The position numbers were made by a program, and so were the translations under genes. Positions 32,501 through 43,200 of a stretch of DNA of 64,000 nt are shown piece after piece (within the stretch, counting starts at the first letter, position 1; each line of letters opens with the position of its first letter). Source of the DNA: Symbiodinium natans (taxonomy: Eukaryota > Sar > Dinophyceae > Suessiales > Symbiodiniaceae); NCBI GenBank assembly GCA_905221605.1, contig CAJNDS010000235.1, positions 27,435-91,434 on the forward strand. Direction: 5' to 3'. The notes under the pieces are model-generated. The model did not search any database, was not told the origin of the DNA, and saw only the letters and a program-made list of their open reading frames with translations.

Positions 32501-33873
32501 GCTTTGTGGTACCGAATCACTCGGAGCATGGGCACCTCCCCATACCCACCGTCCTTTCCTCGGCGGAACAACCGTCCCCGCCAGTCTTGACGAAAAGGGT
32601 CAAGAGGTGCGGAGGGGCTGATCCCCAGGTTGGGCGGAAGAGAGGCGCCATGGCAGGCCGCCTGATGCAAGTGGTATTGCACCAGCGACTCAAAGGCCAG
32701 CCCGCATCCAGGAGCTGAGCATCCATAGTGGCCGTCAGCGTTGGGGCGAGGCACCTCTGGGGCCGGGGCGGACTGGACGGTCCCGCCTCTCGAAGGCATG
32801 GCGGAACTGCTCGATCCCGCACCCCCGGGGGCATCCTGACCATCGTCAGACACCTCTTCCCCGTCGGCGCCTCCCCCGGCCGCCCGATTCTCTCCCTCAC
32901 GGCGCAGAGTTTTGAGGGATTCCTCACGCTTGGTGATCTTTTCTAGCTTCACCATCGCGGTTCCCGCCACCTCCAGTATCTTCGACTGGAGCTTCTGCGC
33001 TCTCAGAAGAGCTTCGGACTTCGCGCTGCTGACCACCGATTGGCCAAGCTCGAGGAATCCTTCCTCTGTGCTCTCGGCCTGGGCCCCGCCAGCGGGCTCT
33101 TCGTCCTCCTTCACCTTGACCGCGGCTTGGGGCGCCCGCGTGTCGGGAAGATCCGAGCTGGAACTATCTTCCTCGACACCTTCAGCTTCTTGGGCTGCCT
33201 CTTCCTCGAGCGAGTCTTCGGCCTCGAGGACATTGGGGCCAGGGACGTTGCGCCTAGGGTACACCTTGGGCTTCGCTGGAACGATCGAAGTCTTAGGAGC
33301 CCCTGAAGCACGCCCTTTGGCCTTAGGCGCGGCCTTAGGAGGGGTAACAGGTTGGGCGGCCCCCGCGGCCATGACACGGCCCGCAGGGGCCAGCACAACC
33401 GTCGAGGAGCTCGCCGCGCCACTGCTGGCCGCAGCAGCTTGGGACGCTTGGACCGTGCCCAGTTTCGGTCCTCGCCCCAACGGCGGGTGGGGGCCCGCAC
33501 TGGTGTCGCCTAAACTCCTTAGGTCGACATGCTGGATCAACCGATCCACTTCTAACTCAGCTATTAAGATGGAGTAAACAGCTGAGCCTTTGGGGAGTGC
33601 CCAGATGCGGGAGATGCCGGTGGCTCTAATCTGGCCAGTGAGAGCCACCCCATCTGCTCCCGCATAGATAGGCACTCCGGCGTCCCGCAGGACCGCCAAC
33701 CGGACCTCGACTATGCAGTCGATCCGCGGCGGAACCCGCGTCTCCCGTCCTCCCACTGCGTGGGGCAGTGCCCTAGGACGTAGTGCACCCCGAGGCGGCC
33801 TCCCGGCCCGCCGCCGGGGATCAAGCCATTCTGAATCAGGCTTGGCACGACATGCAGGTCCGTGCCGTGCCAC
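29530..33873 (-). CDS. Copy B polyprotein, 3' part: zinc fingers, membrane segment, SWIM finger, PLD-like nuclease
   Basis: This frame takes over from the upstream frame at about 33714 and ends with TGA at 29530. In order: the rest of the Tpt1-like domain; Ala/Pro/Lys-rich and acidic linkers; a C2H2-like finger (YGCSAPGCGLAF...YHLHQAACH, about 32650-32740); a Cys-rich segment WRCFFCEAINPVTEDQC (about 31840-31890); a RanBP2-type finger WQCPNCYEWNLSFRQLCFRC (about 31455-31535); Gly/Lys/Arg-rich tract; a membrane segment with VVVILCSAVLWYV (about 30710-30770); a SWIM finger (CGCRAYLVEGRCGHC); and a PLD-like C-terminal domain (29640-30120). The 1-nt difference from copy A makes the junction a mutation or sequencing error rather than an obvious programmed shift; no slippery heptamer is visible. 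Confidence 0.85.
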   Translation of the reverse strand: MARHGPACRAKPDSEWLDPRRRAGRPPRGALRPRALPHAVGGRETRVPPRIDCIVEVRLAVLRDAGVPIYAGADGVALTGQIRATGISRIWALPKGSAVYSILIAELEVDRLIQHVDLRSLGDTSAGPHPPLGRGPKLGTVQASQAAAASSGAASSSTVVLAPAGRVMAAGAAQPVTPPKAAPKAKGRASGAPKTSIVPAKPKVYPRRNVPGPNVLEAEDSLEEEAAQEAEGVEEDSSSSDLPDTRAPQAAVKVKEDEEPAGGAQAESTEEGFLELGQSVVSSAKSEALLRAQKLQSKILEVAGTAMVKLEKITKREESLKTLRREGENRAAGGGADGEEVSDDGQDAPGGAGSSSSAMPSRGGTVQSAPAPEVPRPNADGHYGCSAPGCGLAFESLVQYHLHQAACHGASLPPNLGISPSAPLDPFRQDWRGRLFRRGKDGGYGEVPMLRVIRYHKANGYDHSKVPLLKRGDRIQLEDGSHHIYGGSHPPGWLRDDPELDPAPESSGGGSTPKSEPTEEAEHGPRREAAPRGRALEPPTSDVQQRLAERRSKRDYSPDLVTPLDDLHAQEIDSFFAGDPAADSLDVILMRAEVRTESHLNVGREQKEPLVKEEQEEEAEVVKDEEVSVEIEAGTADEADDVALPANRAYVEGRFYPYGSWRCFFCEAINPVTEDQCLTTHAGGPKAGAPCDGRWINGIDIGWWEVDPQTAPEQWRRRFSAEELEEQQARADAARLLSDEELAEALQVAEEAQAAERAKKRERRQAEKAERDDHISEALRIAGWQCPNCYEWNLSFRQLCFRCSTPLRLAEVVSRGIPDPRRGEERDSGSESSQDELEYEILLANRAMDQETIQPLLRNKHKKRGGKRRREEATYGKGRDPWSAWADARGKGQGKPKGRGKSDAKGKPKGRGRSAWGAYAAGIVAALQPRPSTSWVPAFPCGSARPPPSVPLPPRTPFFLGRGLLNRLMHALNGNINGWWGLAAAASAPIALQLHRGAVHVVEDSMHAVATISADVVEEIGHGARRTVWVAGTAITLVVVILCSAVLWYVSRAVANRIAHLRHGNTAAPEARLSQLLGSEATFEVASTKKGVTHKVWVHLKEETAACGCRAYLVEGRCGHCDAAMDTARSLGFLHAAQRGAGPALTDSIRSTASEALAKGKVVLGLGNSEGCFSQLAAKSRGLSCFQGLAGRDLAAAPADGASAAHAQSGFVQRAATATVARTPSRRNKGPVPARSSPVKEAEFLAGGPYVQAAQTLLGSGAAEDMISIRAYSLDCPSCIEAIEASLSKGAGVRIVADMGQCHRTKLQWQALKRLAAAGAEVKVGCGTSVRDAYARDGRGAKVGTGIQGLHHAKALCLLRPDGAVVLIGSLNFTTSSKANAEAGLRLEVAKTHPVAQSYIEDFQRVSAEAFSLDEAAAKRPQLERASSSNVAGNATRAPNTAPQGIE
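29640..30125 (-). other. Phospholipase-D/Zucchini-like nuclease domain
   Basis: The segment has ISIRAYSLDCPSCIEAIEAS, GVRIVADMGQCHRTKLQ, LKRLAAAGAEVKVG and GLHHAKALCLLRPDGAVVLI followed by GSLNFTTSSKANAEAGLRL. This is the pattern of single-HKD PLD family members (bacterial Nuc, Zucchini/PLD6). The His and Lys of HxK are present, but the Asp follows after seven residues (KALCLLRPD) rather than four, so either a small insertion or a lost Asp. Members act as dimers on nucleic acids or phospholipids. Conserved in copy A at about 19840-20330. Confidence 0.75.
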
Positions 33874-34262
33874 ATGGCCGGGCCATACCGATATATAAGA
33901 TCGTTGATGGCGGTCTCACTTAGGCCCTCCATCATGAACCCCATAGGATGGCCGCAATCGGCCGAGTGGCCTTGAAAGGCACGCAAGAAGCCAGCGTGCG
34001 AGGTATCCAACCTCGGTTTCCGCTGGTTGGCGTCGTGCGCGACCGCCTGGTTGTACTGGTTGATGGTGATGCCGAGTTGCTCGATCAACTCATCAACCGG
34101 GTAGAGGCCGCCCGGAGCGAACCGGCCTCTACAACCAGCTTCGCCGTGCCGCATGCATCGGACTAGCATACGCTGCACGTCGTCGATCGTGGGCGGGCCC
34201 TTTCGGCCCTTAGGGCCTGGACTCTTGCTCTTGCCCCTGCCCTTCGACCCTCCTCCACCCAT
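33600..34262 (-). other. Tpt1/KptA-like RNA 2'-phosphotransferase domain, broken in copy B
   Basis: From the Met at 34262 (GGGGSKGRGKSKSPG tail) the order of motifs follows Tpt1/KptA: VQRMLVRCMRHGE; GLYPVDELIEQLGITINQYN; FLRAFQGHSADCGHP; MWHGTDLHVVPSLIQNGLIP; GGRLGVHYVLG; then, after the frame break, VEVRLAVLRDAGVPIYAGAD and GVALTG. The Arg-His, Arg and Arg residues at the positions of the Tpt1 catalytic tetrad are present (MRH, LRAFQGHS, GGRLGVH), so activity is conceivable. Tpt1 removes splice-junction 2'-phosphates using NAD+. Copy A has the uninterrupted version at about 23800-24467. Confidence 0.72.
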
Positions 34263-37200
34263 CGCGGCACTGAGGCCCGCGGCTTTGCTGGACCTCCGAT
34301 GGGCGAGGAAAACCTGACGCGCCCTTGAGCGGCCAGGACACGGCCCGCTGCAAGGGGCCGGTGTGCAGTAGTGGTAGGCAGCCGCTCCCGCGCGGCCAGG
34401 GCACGGCCCGCAGCGGGGCCTTGTGGTTGACCACGAAGGTCCGGGCGACCGATCGGTCGCTCCCGCGCGGTCTGGTCGCGACCCGCAGCGGGGCGCAGTG
34501 CACAGGCACGAACGCGGGGAGGGACTACCTACCCTAGGTTCTACAACACACTTGAACCGCTGCGGCGGGGGTTTGGGGAGTTTCCTTAAGGTCTGGGCTC
34601 TAAGGCTTCTAAGGCTTCTGCTTCGACCTTGGACCGAACCTCTAGGCCTGCTTGCAAAACACTGGCTGCGAGACAGAGGAACGAAGCTGCACGCAACGAA
34701 CGACGAAAAATCCTTCTGCCCGCAGACCGGCGACCTGGGAAACGGCCCGCCCCAAAAACACCCGCCCTGAACACAGAAACACCCGAACAGCCCCAACATC
34801 CTGAGCATCAGAACGCGCGTGGGGTGATTCTGGTCTGAGCGCGCCGCGTCATGGTTCGCGCGCTTGGTGTTGTGCGCACCGCGAACGCCTAAGGCTTCAA
34901 GAGCAGACGACGCGCTCTGCGGAGCTGCGACTGCCCCTTTGGCGCACGCTTCGCGCACCGCCCCCTCGGCTTGGGCATCAGTGAAAAACTGCCCATCAAT
35001 GACCCTACCCGTCCTAACAGTAAGATCATCCACGTAGGCTATCCACTCCTTAGTATACTTAAGGCGCCTACCTCTGCCGGGGGCATAGGCCCTATCAACC
35101 ACAAAGTTGAAATCATCTGGGCCGTTAATCGGGCCAAAGGTGAGGCCGACAGGGAGATATTTCCCTGATCTTGCCACAATGGCCAACACCTCGCGAGCAC
35201 GCTTGGTGTTCCTAATTTGATTAAACCCACTAACCGCATCCACGAAGGTATACCAAACCGAACCTACTGCGGCGGCGAGCACATCGCTACCCCGCCGACA
35301 ATAGTACGTGGAGCGCTTAATTCGGGCATTCACACGGCGGTAGTCAACCACCAAGCGTCGCTTCCTATGCCGCTTGTAGCTGGGCATTTCCTTGGTCGGA
35401 AACGGCGCAGATCCCCAAGCCGAGCTGCCGCGGATCAACTGACCCCGCTTGCATTCTTCTTCAAGCTTGTCGTCGACCCATTGCGCGGACTCGCCCCTCA
35501 AACTGTGAGGCTGGGACGAGACCGGCGGCCCGGTGGGAATGCAGTCATGGGCGAACTTCACCGTGGTCCTGGTGGTGTCCTCCACCCAGAACCCAGCGGC
35601 CTTTCGCCGTACGACCTCCCTGACGGCTGCGATGTCAGCATCGGTCAGCCCTGGTCTGGTTGGTCCAGGCTCGATCTTCAAACCCGACCATACGAGGTCT
35701 CTATAGGCCTCGGTGCGCCTAGGATCCTCCGCGACCTTCTCGCCCGCAAGAGCATAGACCTCAAGGTCAGCCCGGACGGAATCCCAGTCCTTGGCGTCCG
35801 CCTTGGTTCGCCAAAACGCTTCCTTCTCAGCGGCATACTTATCCACCTCCTTATCCAGCTCCGCACGCTCTGCTGGCGTGAGGTCCTCGCCCGAGCGCAC
35901 GTCCGGGAGGGGAACGACTGGAGAGGGCTGTGGCGCAGCCGCGGCGCTATCCGCACCCGCAGTGGCTGGAAAGCTTTCAACTGCAGCGGTGCACAGCTCT
36001 TCTGCGCCCCTCAGACCAAGGTCCTGGAGTGATGCGCAGAAAGCCGCCCCTATGAGGTTGTAGTCGGCTTGCGCGCGCCCAACGTGCTTGTGCTGCACTG
36101 CGCCTAACGCATCCGGCCTACTACACCTCAAACCTACCGATTCTAAGCTGAAATCGGCGAGCCACAGGGCCCCGCTCTCAACGAGGTTGCCGCGGCCACT
36201 GGCCCGCGCGAACTGGCATATGTCAGCCCGCACGAAAGCCCAAGGCCAGCGTGGCTCCGCGAGCGTCCCAAACAAGGCGCCCCACTCCTCTAGCCGCCAG
36301 GGTTCCCACTCGCCTTTTTGTGCCTGCAAATGCAGCGCGACGTGGGCGCCCGCGCGCGTGCGTTCCTGCGCACACCGGACGACTAGCTGAAGGAAAGCCC
36401 GGGGCACATTCTTGCCCTCAAGCCCAATCACGAGCACCTTCGGCTCTGCGCGCGAAACAGCGCCGCTAATTGCCTCTAAGTGCCCTTCTGCGGCCAGGTT
36501 CCAGGCGATCCCGTAGGCCTGCTTGCCTTGCACAAAAGCTGGAACAACCCTGTACCCGTGCCTCCTAGCCGCGTCGGAAACGACCGCGTCACCCCAAGCA
36601 ACCTCTAAGACATCGGCAATCCCTCCAAGGAAATACTGCCGGAACCAACTCTCGACAGCACCCGACTCTGGGGAAGCCCTAGGCTGCAACACGCGGGGTT
36701 CCGCGACCAAGAGGTCCGCGAGGGCCTCTCGGATCGAGAGCACACCCGTGCTGGCGCGAGACGCTCTCTCGAGCGTCCTGTCCTGCAACGAGTACGCTCC
36801 CTTGTCCAACTTTCTGGCCGAGGCTGCAGCAAGCACGCCGTCGCGGTTCAGGTCGATCTTGGAAATGATCTCCCTGACGGAAACCGCTTCGTGGGCCGGA
36901 CGAGTCCCCTCTGAAAGCGTGAGCGCACCGTCCTCGGCGATGAATGCAAGCCGCCATTTGACGCGAACCCCGCTGGCGTCGGGGAGATAGCGGTGCACGC
37001 CGACCTGCGCACGGGCAGCATCTACCTGCGTAACCCGTCCTAACCTGCACACCTTAGGGCCTCCACCTACACCCCGATAGGCAATGCGGTCGCCAAGGCG
37101 GAGGACGAAGTCCCTCCCGCGCCTGGTCAGCGTGAACTCCACTTGCTTGGCGTCGCCTTGAACCTGTTGCCCTAAGCTGGGGCGAGACGAGCCGTCCCCG

Positions 37201-40200
37201 CCGGTTCCATCGTCCTCAAAGACGACCGGCTCGCGGGATTCCGCGCCATCTGCATCCGCAGGAACAAGAATGCAGTCTTCTGCGTGCGCCTCCATCGGGC
37301 CGCGCCGGGCGGAAGAAGTACCCCCCGACTCCATCGACACGGGCTCCAAGGTGAGCCTGTGGCCCTTGACTTCCAACACGCGCCAGGGGCCGGTCAGACC
37401 CGGTTTCCAAGGCACACGCCCCGCCCCCTCTGAACGGGCCCTCGGAGCGTTCCAGACCACTCGGTCTCCTGGCTTAAGGTCCACAGTGCGCCTATGGCGA
37501 TTTGCAAGTTTCGCCCGCGCTTCTGAAGACCGCGTCCAGTGCTCTCGGACCGCAGCAGCTAGTTCCGAGAACTGCTTAAACTGGCTCCGAGCCCAATCAG
37601 AGATGGGTTCGAACTGCAAGGCGTCTCGCAGGACGTCCTTTTCAAGTGGTAGAGCGAGCGACCAGCTCCGCTCTAGGTCCCTCGGGGTATACCCGTGGGG
37701 TCCCGGAGTGTTATCTATGACGTACTCCGCCACCACGAGCCAATCCGACCAAGCTTCGGAAAGGGAGGCGCCGACTTGCCTGACGACCGCCCCCAGCACC
37801 TTTTGAACTTCTTGGTGGACTCGCTCGTTTGCGCCCAACTCACAAGGCCTCAAGGGCGCGCTGAACCGCCACTCGGTCCCAAGCATAGCGCTGAGTTCTG
37901 CCATGAGCGCATTCTTGAACTCTGGCCCTCTATCCGACCTGATGAGGCTCGGGATCGTCCTGCTGCGAAGCACACAGCGCACGAACGCCCTCCTGACTTC
38001 AGCATGAGTCAGAGACCTCATCGGCTCGAGGAGGACAGCATGACTGAGGCAATCGAAGTACGTAAGCGAGTACCTATGCCCCTCCCTGTCCTCTCGGTTC
38101 GGACCTTCACAGTCCACGCTGACTTCCTGCCAGCATGTCTCGGCGCCACATTTGACCGCACGAGCTTCAACCTTCGTCGGTCGAGAGCGGCCTTTAATGC
38201 AAGCGAGACATTTGGCGACCCAGGTCCGCACATCTTTCTCTAAGTCGGGCCACCAGACTGCCCTCTCTAGCAGCTTGACGGTAACCTCAGCAGACCTATG
38301 GGCCCCAAGGACTCCACAGTGGACTGAATTATAGCAAGCGCGGCGCCAGGTCACCCCATTCGCGCCCGCAGCCCCGTTGGGAACCACTGGGACAACGACG
38401 GTTTGACCCGTCCTGAGGGTCACCTCGCGCTCAAGCAACCCGTCTCCGGATATCTCCATTGGCGGCTCTGGCTTGCGAATCGAGCCCGCCAATGAGGGAT
38501 CGCGCCGCTGACCCTCGTACCACGCCGTACGAAGGGATCCCGTGACTCGGAACTCCGAAATGTTCGCCGCGTCCCTTGCCTCGACCGCAAGCTGCTCACG
38601 ACGATTTTCGTCCTCCTCCGCGATCAGGCTCAAAGACGGAACACCGCCCTTAAACTCGACCTTGACCTTGGTTGAGGAATGGTCCCAAATGCACAGGATG
38701 GGGCTATGGCTAACGAGCTCTAGAACCACTGCAGGGCCCTTGTGCTCTTCACCCATAAACGCCAAAACTCTACCCTTCAGCTTACACTCATTGGCATTCT
38801 TCCCGCGACTGATAGCGCCCGCGGTCCAATGCCCTTCTACGCCCTCGTTGGACGAAGAGAATTGAGCAAGGACCCTTGACGCCTGCAGGGTAGATCCGCG
38901 GGGATCCGAAGCTGCTTCTCCGGTTGCCCGCCAGCCAATGACCTGAGTAACCCTACCTACAAGGGCTATCAGCTTGCCGAAGGAGGGGTCTAAGGCAACC
39001 TCTTTACCATTAGACCTCCAGAGCACTTCACACTGCTCATTCACGACATGTCTGTGGCCGTGCCAGTTCACCACTGACGACCAATGCACGACGATGTCGC
39101 CCTGAACCACATTCAGGGGCGAGCAGTTGTGCCCCGCCACCACAGCACCATCTTCTCTAACCACCCATGTGGTCCAGTAAGGCTTCACATCGCCCCACTT
39201 GGAAAGATCCTTGTGCTGGGAGCCGAGGCTGAGCTTCATGGAATGGCTCTTCTTCCATATCTTCCCACTCAGCATGCCATATGCAGTGGGAACTGGAGCA
39301 TCTTTGGGCGTAGTCCTAAACCCTACCGCCCATTGCTGGATGGTTGAGGACCTAACCCTAACCAAACCTCCTGTCCTATCCAAAGTTGCAAGGACGGAGT
39401 TGACCTCTAGGCCCACCTCATGGGCCTCAAGGTCGCCCTCAAGCGGAGGTTCGGGCTCCTCCCGCTCGGCTATCTCTACCGAGATATCGACTGCCTCTTT
39501 CTCGATGCAGGCGGGGCAGCGAGAAAACAGGTAGGTCCGCTTGCCGCAGATGCACAGACCCTCATGGTCCCAGAGGGGTCGTGACGGTTCGTCCAGCATC
39601 CCTCTAATGCTGGCATCATCAATGGAACGAACCGCGTCCAGCCTCAAGGACCGCAGAACCTCCGCCCCCAATGCCTGCTTCCCTACGATCCCAAAACCTC
39701 GCAGGGGAGGCTCCGGAAAATCCTTCTTGAGTTCCGGACAAGCCTCGGCCACTTCCAAGTGGCCTTGCTGCGTGCGCCAAAGGCGTGGCCGCACCGCCCA
39801 GATAGCCTTGATGCCTGCCCAAGCCTCTCCTACAGCCCTGGCTTCCTTGCGCTGCAGGTTCCTTGCTTGGAGCGTGAGCTCAACAACCAAAGGCCACCTA
39901 AGGACGGCTGTGACAAGCCCGCCTTGCCCTAGTCCTACGAGGAACTGCGGACGAAACCCCGAAGCTTCCCTAAGAACCTTGGCACACGAAGTAAGCAAGT
40001 CGACCCTGATCCGCTTGATCTTCTTGGTCCCTGCGAGCCTGCCGGCCCCGCAATCAAAATGCGAGGCAAGCCCGTCGGTATCCTCAAACGGACCCCAACA
40101 ACCCCTGACAGCCACAGAAACTCCAGGGAGGCTCGCTTGAAAAACGCGCCTGATTTCAGTCAGCTCTGCGTCCTGCTCTTTCCAACGCGCGTAGTCAAAG

Positions 40201-43200
40201 ACAACCATGACGCGCACCGGAAGGGCTGCGACGACGCACATTGGCACAGCCGCGGCCTGGACACGGCCCGCAGGCTCTGGGACGGCGTCGTTGCCGACCG
40301 CCCAGGGCACGGGTCCGTCACCCTCAGTACCCTCTCCGAGGTACTGGTCCAGGTCGAAACCTCGGAGTTGGCCCGAAAGGCCCTCGAGATCTTTCGTCCT
40401 CGCCGCAAGGAGCGCATCCCGATCTTTGGGATTGCGGCTAAAACTGTCACCCAGCGTCGCTGAGCGACCGCTAAGGCTCCTTATTTCGGACCCATCCATA
40501 AGGATTTCCGCAACCCACCGGACGAGTTTCGGATCCATTCCGATGTCCGACGTTTGCGCTCGGGTAAGGTTGGCATGATCTGTCCAACACAGAGTCCGAA
40601 TAGAGGCAAACATGCGGCGTGTCGCCCGCTTTACCTCGAGCTGGGCAAACGCCTCTTGTATCAAGGGCGGCCAGTTTTGCTGCGCGGGGGTCAAGCTCTT
40701 TGAGTGCGTCATAAGCACTTTGAGCTGACTCAAGTCACGCGTCATCTGCACGACGCTGCCCCCTACCGCGATGCCCGACGCATCCGCGATCTGCTCAAGG
40801 GGACACGACCCATCCGCAGCGGAGGCCTCATCGAAGGTAGCCAAATTGATGCGGTTCTGCATCATGCGCTTAATCGCTTTAAAGGCTTTGCAACCCTCGG
40901 TGGCGGCTGAGCCCAGCCCGCCTTCAGGAAAGACGGCGCCTGGCTTCTGCCACTGCCCTAAAATCTTGGCTGCGTGCCCATACTCAACAGGCAGGTAGCC
41001 GCGCAACCAATTTGCGCAACCCAAAAATTGCTGAATGTGAAGCTTCTCCCAGAGCGGGGGAAAGTCAATCACCGCCTGACAACGCTCTTCGTCAGGCGAA
41101 CTCCCGTCCCGCCCAATGTTGTGTCCTAGGAGCTTACCTTTGGAGACACAAACTTCGGCCTTACTGATCCCAAACGAGAACCCAAACAAGATTGACTTAT
41201 CTAGGAAACCCTCTAAGGAAACGAGGTGGTCGAGGAGGTGCGGGCACGCCTTAGGGTGCCGGGCGCGCATATCTGCCGCGAGCTGCTCATAATAATAGTC
41301 CGTTGGAGGCTCCTCGATCATCTTATCGATGTCCCAGCTCTCCACGATATGATAGCTCGGGCAGCGCGCCGTGTCGACCGCGTCTGCTGGGCGCACAGCG
41401 TCACTTGCGCCTCTTCCAGCCGTGGCCGATCCCTCACGCCAGCCAGCCCAGCGTGGCCCCTTGCGCGTCCTAAAGACCGCGAGGCGTTCGGTGACGGGAA
41501 CCTCATCGCTGCACGCAACGCTTTCCGCCACACGCAAATCCCTCGTGTCCCAAAGACGCCACGCCTCACCTGCGCGCTGAAGCAAGCACGTTTCGTAAGG
41601 CGCCTTCTCGACCGCCACGGTCCCAAGGTCCTTCTGCGCAGGGCGCCTACCCCACACAGACGCGTAACCACCTGGCGCCTCCCACCAGCTGTCGACGCTT
41701 GGAAGGTGGTCCAAGCAAGTAAGCACTCCAGGCTCCTCAACAGGGCGCCCAACCGGGCCGCTCCCGCCCCACACCGAAGCGAGAACAGTCACCGCAGCAA
41801 GGACCGATAGCACACCGATCCTGGCGCCGGTACGCAGCCGCCCAAAGGACCGCGCACACGAGGAACAACCTTGGAAGCTTGCCGCGGCCCTGGACGCGGA
41901 CCCGCAAGCAAAGCACGGGTCATGGTCAACCGAAGCAACGGCGACCCCACAATCCGCACATGCCTGCGGAGACGGCTCTGACTCGAACACCGTCTCAATC
42001 GCGCCGCAACCACAAGCCGCAGTGCTGACGAGGCCGGAACGCACTTCCGCAACAACCTCGCCCGGCTGGAGAGAGTGATCACACTCTTGGGCTGCAAGCA
42101 AAACAAACCCCTTACCCTCTCCTGTGGGCCAGAGACCTGGCACAGCCTCAACCCCACACTCAACCGGAAGCACAACCTCGGACAGGGATCCCTCTGCGGA
42201 GACTCCTGCCTCCCGCGCGACTGGCACCAGCACCCCATCACCTGGCGAGAGCTCGAGCGGCTCTTCCCCGTCATAGCGGAGAAGCTCACGACTTCCGCCC
42301 CCAGGCTCGGTGCATGACGCGTCGTCCAGGCTTGACAACCGCGCTTCAAAGGCATAGGCCCTGTCCTTCCGAGTCCTACTGTGATCTTCACATCTGGGCA
42401 TCCTGATTCCCAGCGTGTCGAGGACATGAAAGTCGGGACCCGGCCTGAATCCCAAGCCCATCCTTCCGGCGCAGTCCAGCGCTCTGCCGCCGAGGATAAG
42501 TCCGTGCCAATCGGACGTACCCCTGGCTGCGATTTTACATCGCACGAAAATTTCGGTGTTGGGGCGACAATCGTCCGCCGTTTTGCCTTCCAGTAGCGTG
42601 ACGCGCAAGACTGCTGCCCCCTTCAAAGGAACTGGGGCTCCCGAAGCAATTCCATGCACATATTCGGGGTGGACCCACTTCTCAAGTCTCACGACCGGGA
42701 AGCCAGGATCCTCAGTGCCGATCCCAAGCTCTGCAGCCCGGTTCATCATGCCTACCACGAGCTCCTCAGTCACGTGGTTTGCGCCGGCGCAACCGTCAAG
42801 CATGCACTCGACCTTGCGGTCGAGGACCTGGACCACCGTCCTGTACTGGTAGCCTCCTGGCTCGTTGTCCGCCAGGTTCCACCAGTCCTTCGGCAGATCG
42901 TCCAAGGTGGCGAACTTGTCCCGCCCGCCCTTGCTTAACGGAAGCGCGTGCTGCTGCACCGCGGCGTGTCCTGCGGCTCCTAAGACGCCTGCCTGGACGC
43001 CTGAGCTGCCTATCTGGACACTGAACGCGGCGAAGGGGTTAGACATGGAAGCACCGGAGGGCGGGGCCCAGTTGGCAGGCAAGGCCGGCGTCCCTCCTGA
43101 GGTCGTCAGGTTGTGGACCATGTCGCAGCTGGCTCCTTTCTTGCACGACCCATTCTTGGAGAAAAAGGGGCAAACAGTGCCTGGTGGCTTTGCCGCGCCT

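Noticed and set aside
33711-33720. Programmed ribosomal frameshift between the two copy B frames
   Set aside because: No slippery heptamer on the coding strand, and copy A has one more base at the same site and reads through.
39680-40210. Alpha/beta-hydrolase domain after RNase H (VGLGQGGLVTA)
   Set aside because: The nucleophile Ser of GxSxG is absent and the rest of the fold cannot be traced by eye.
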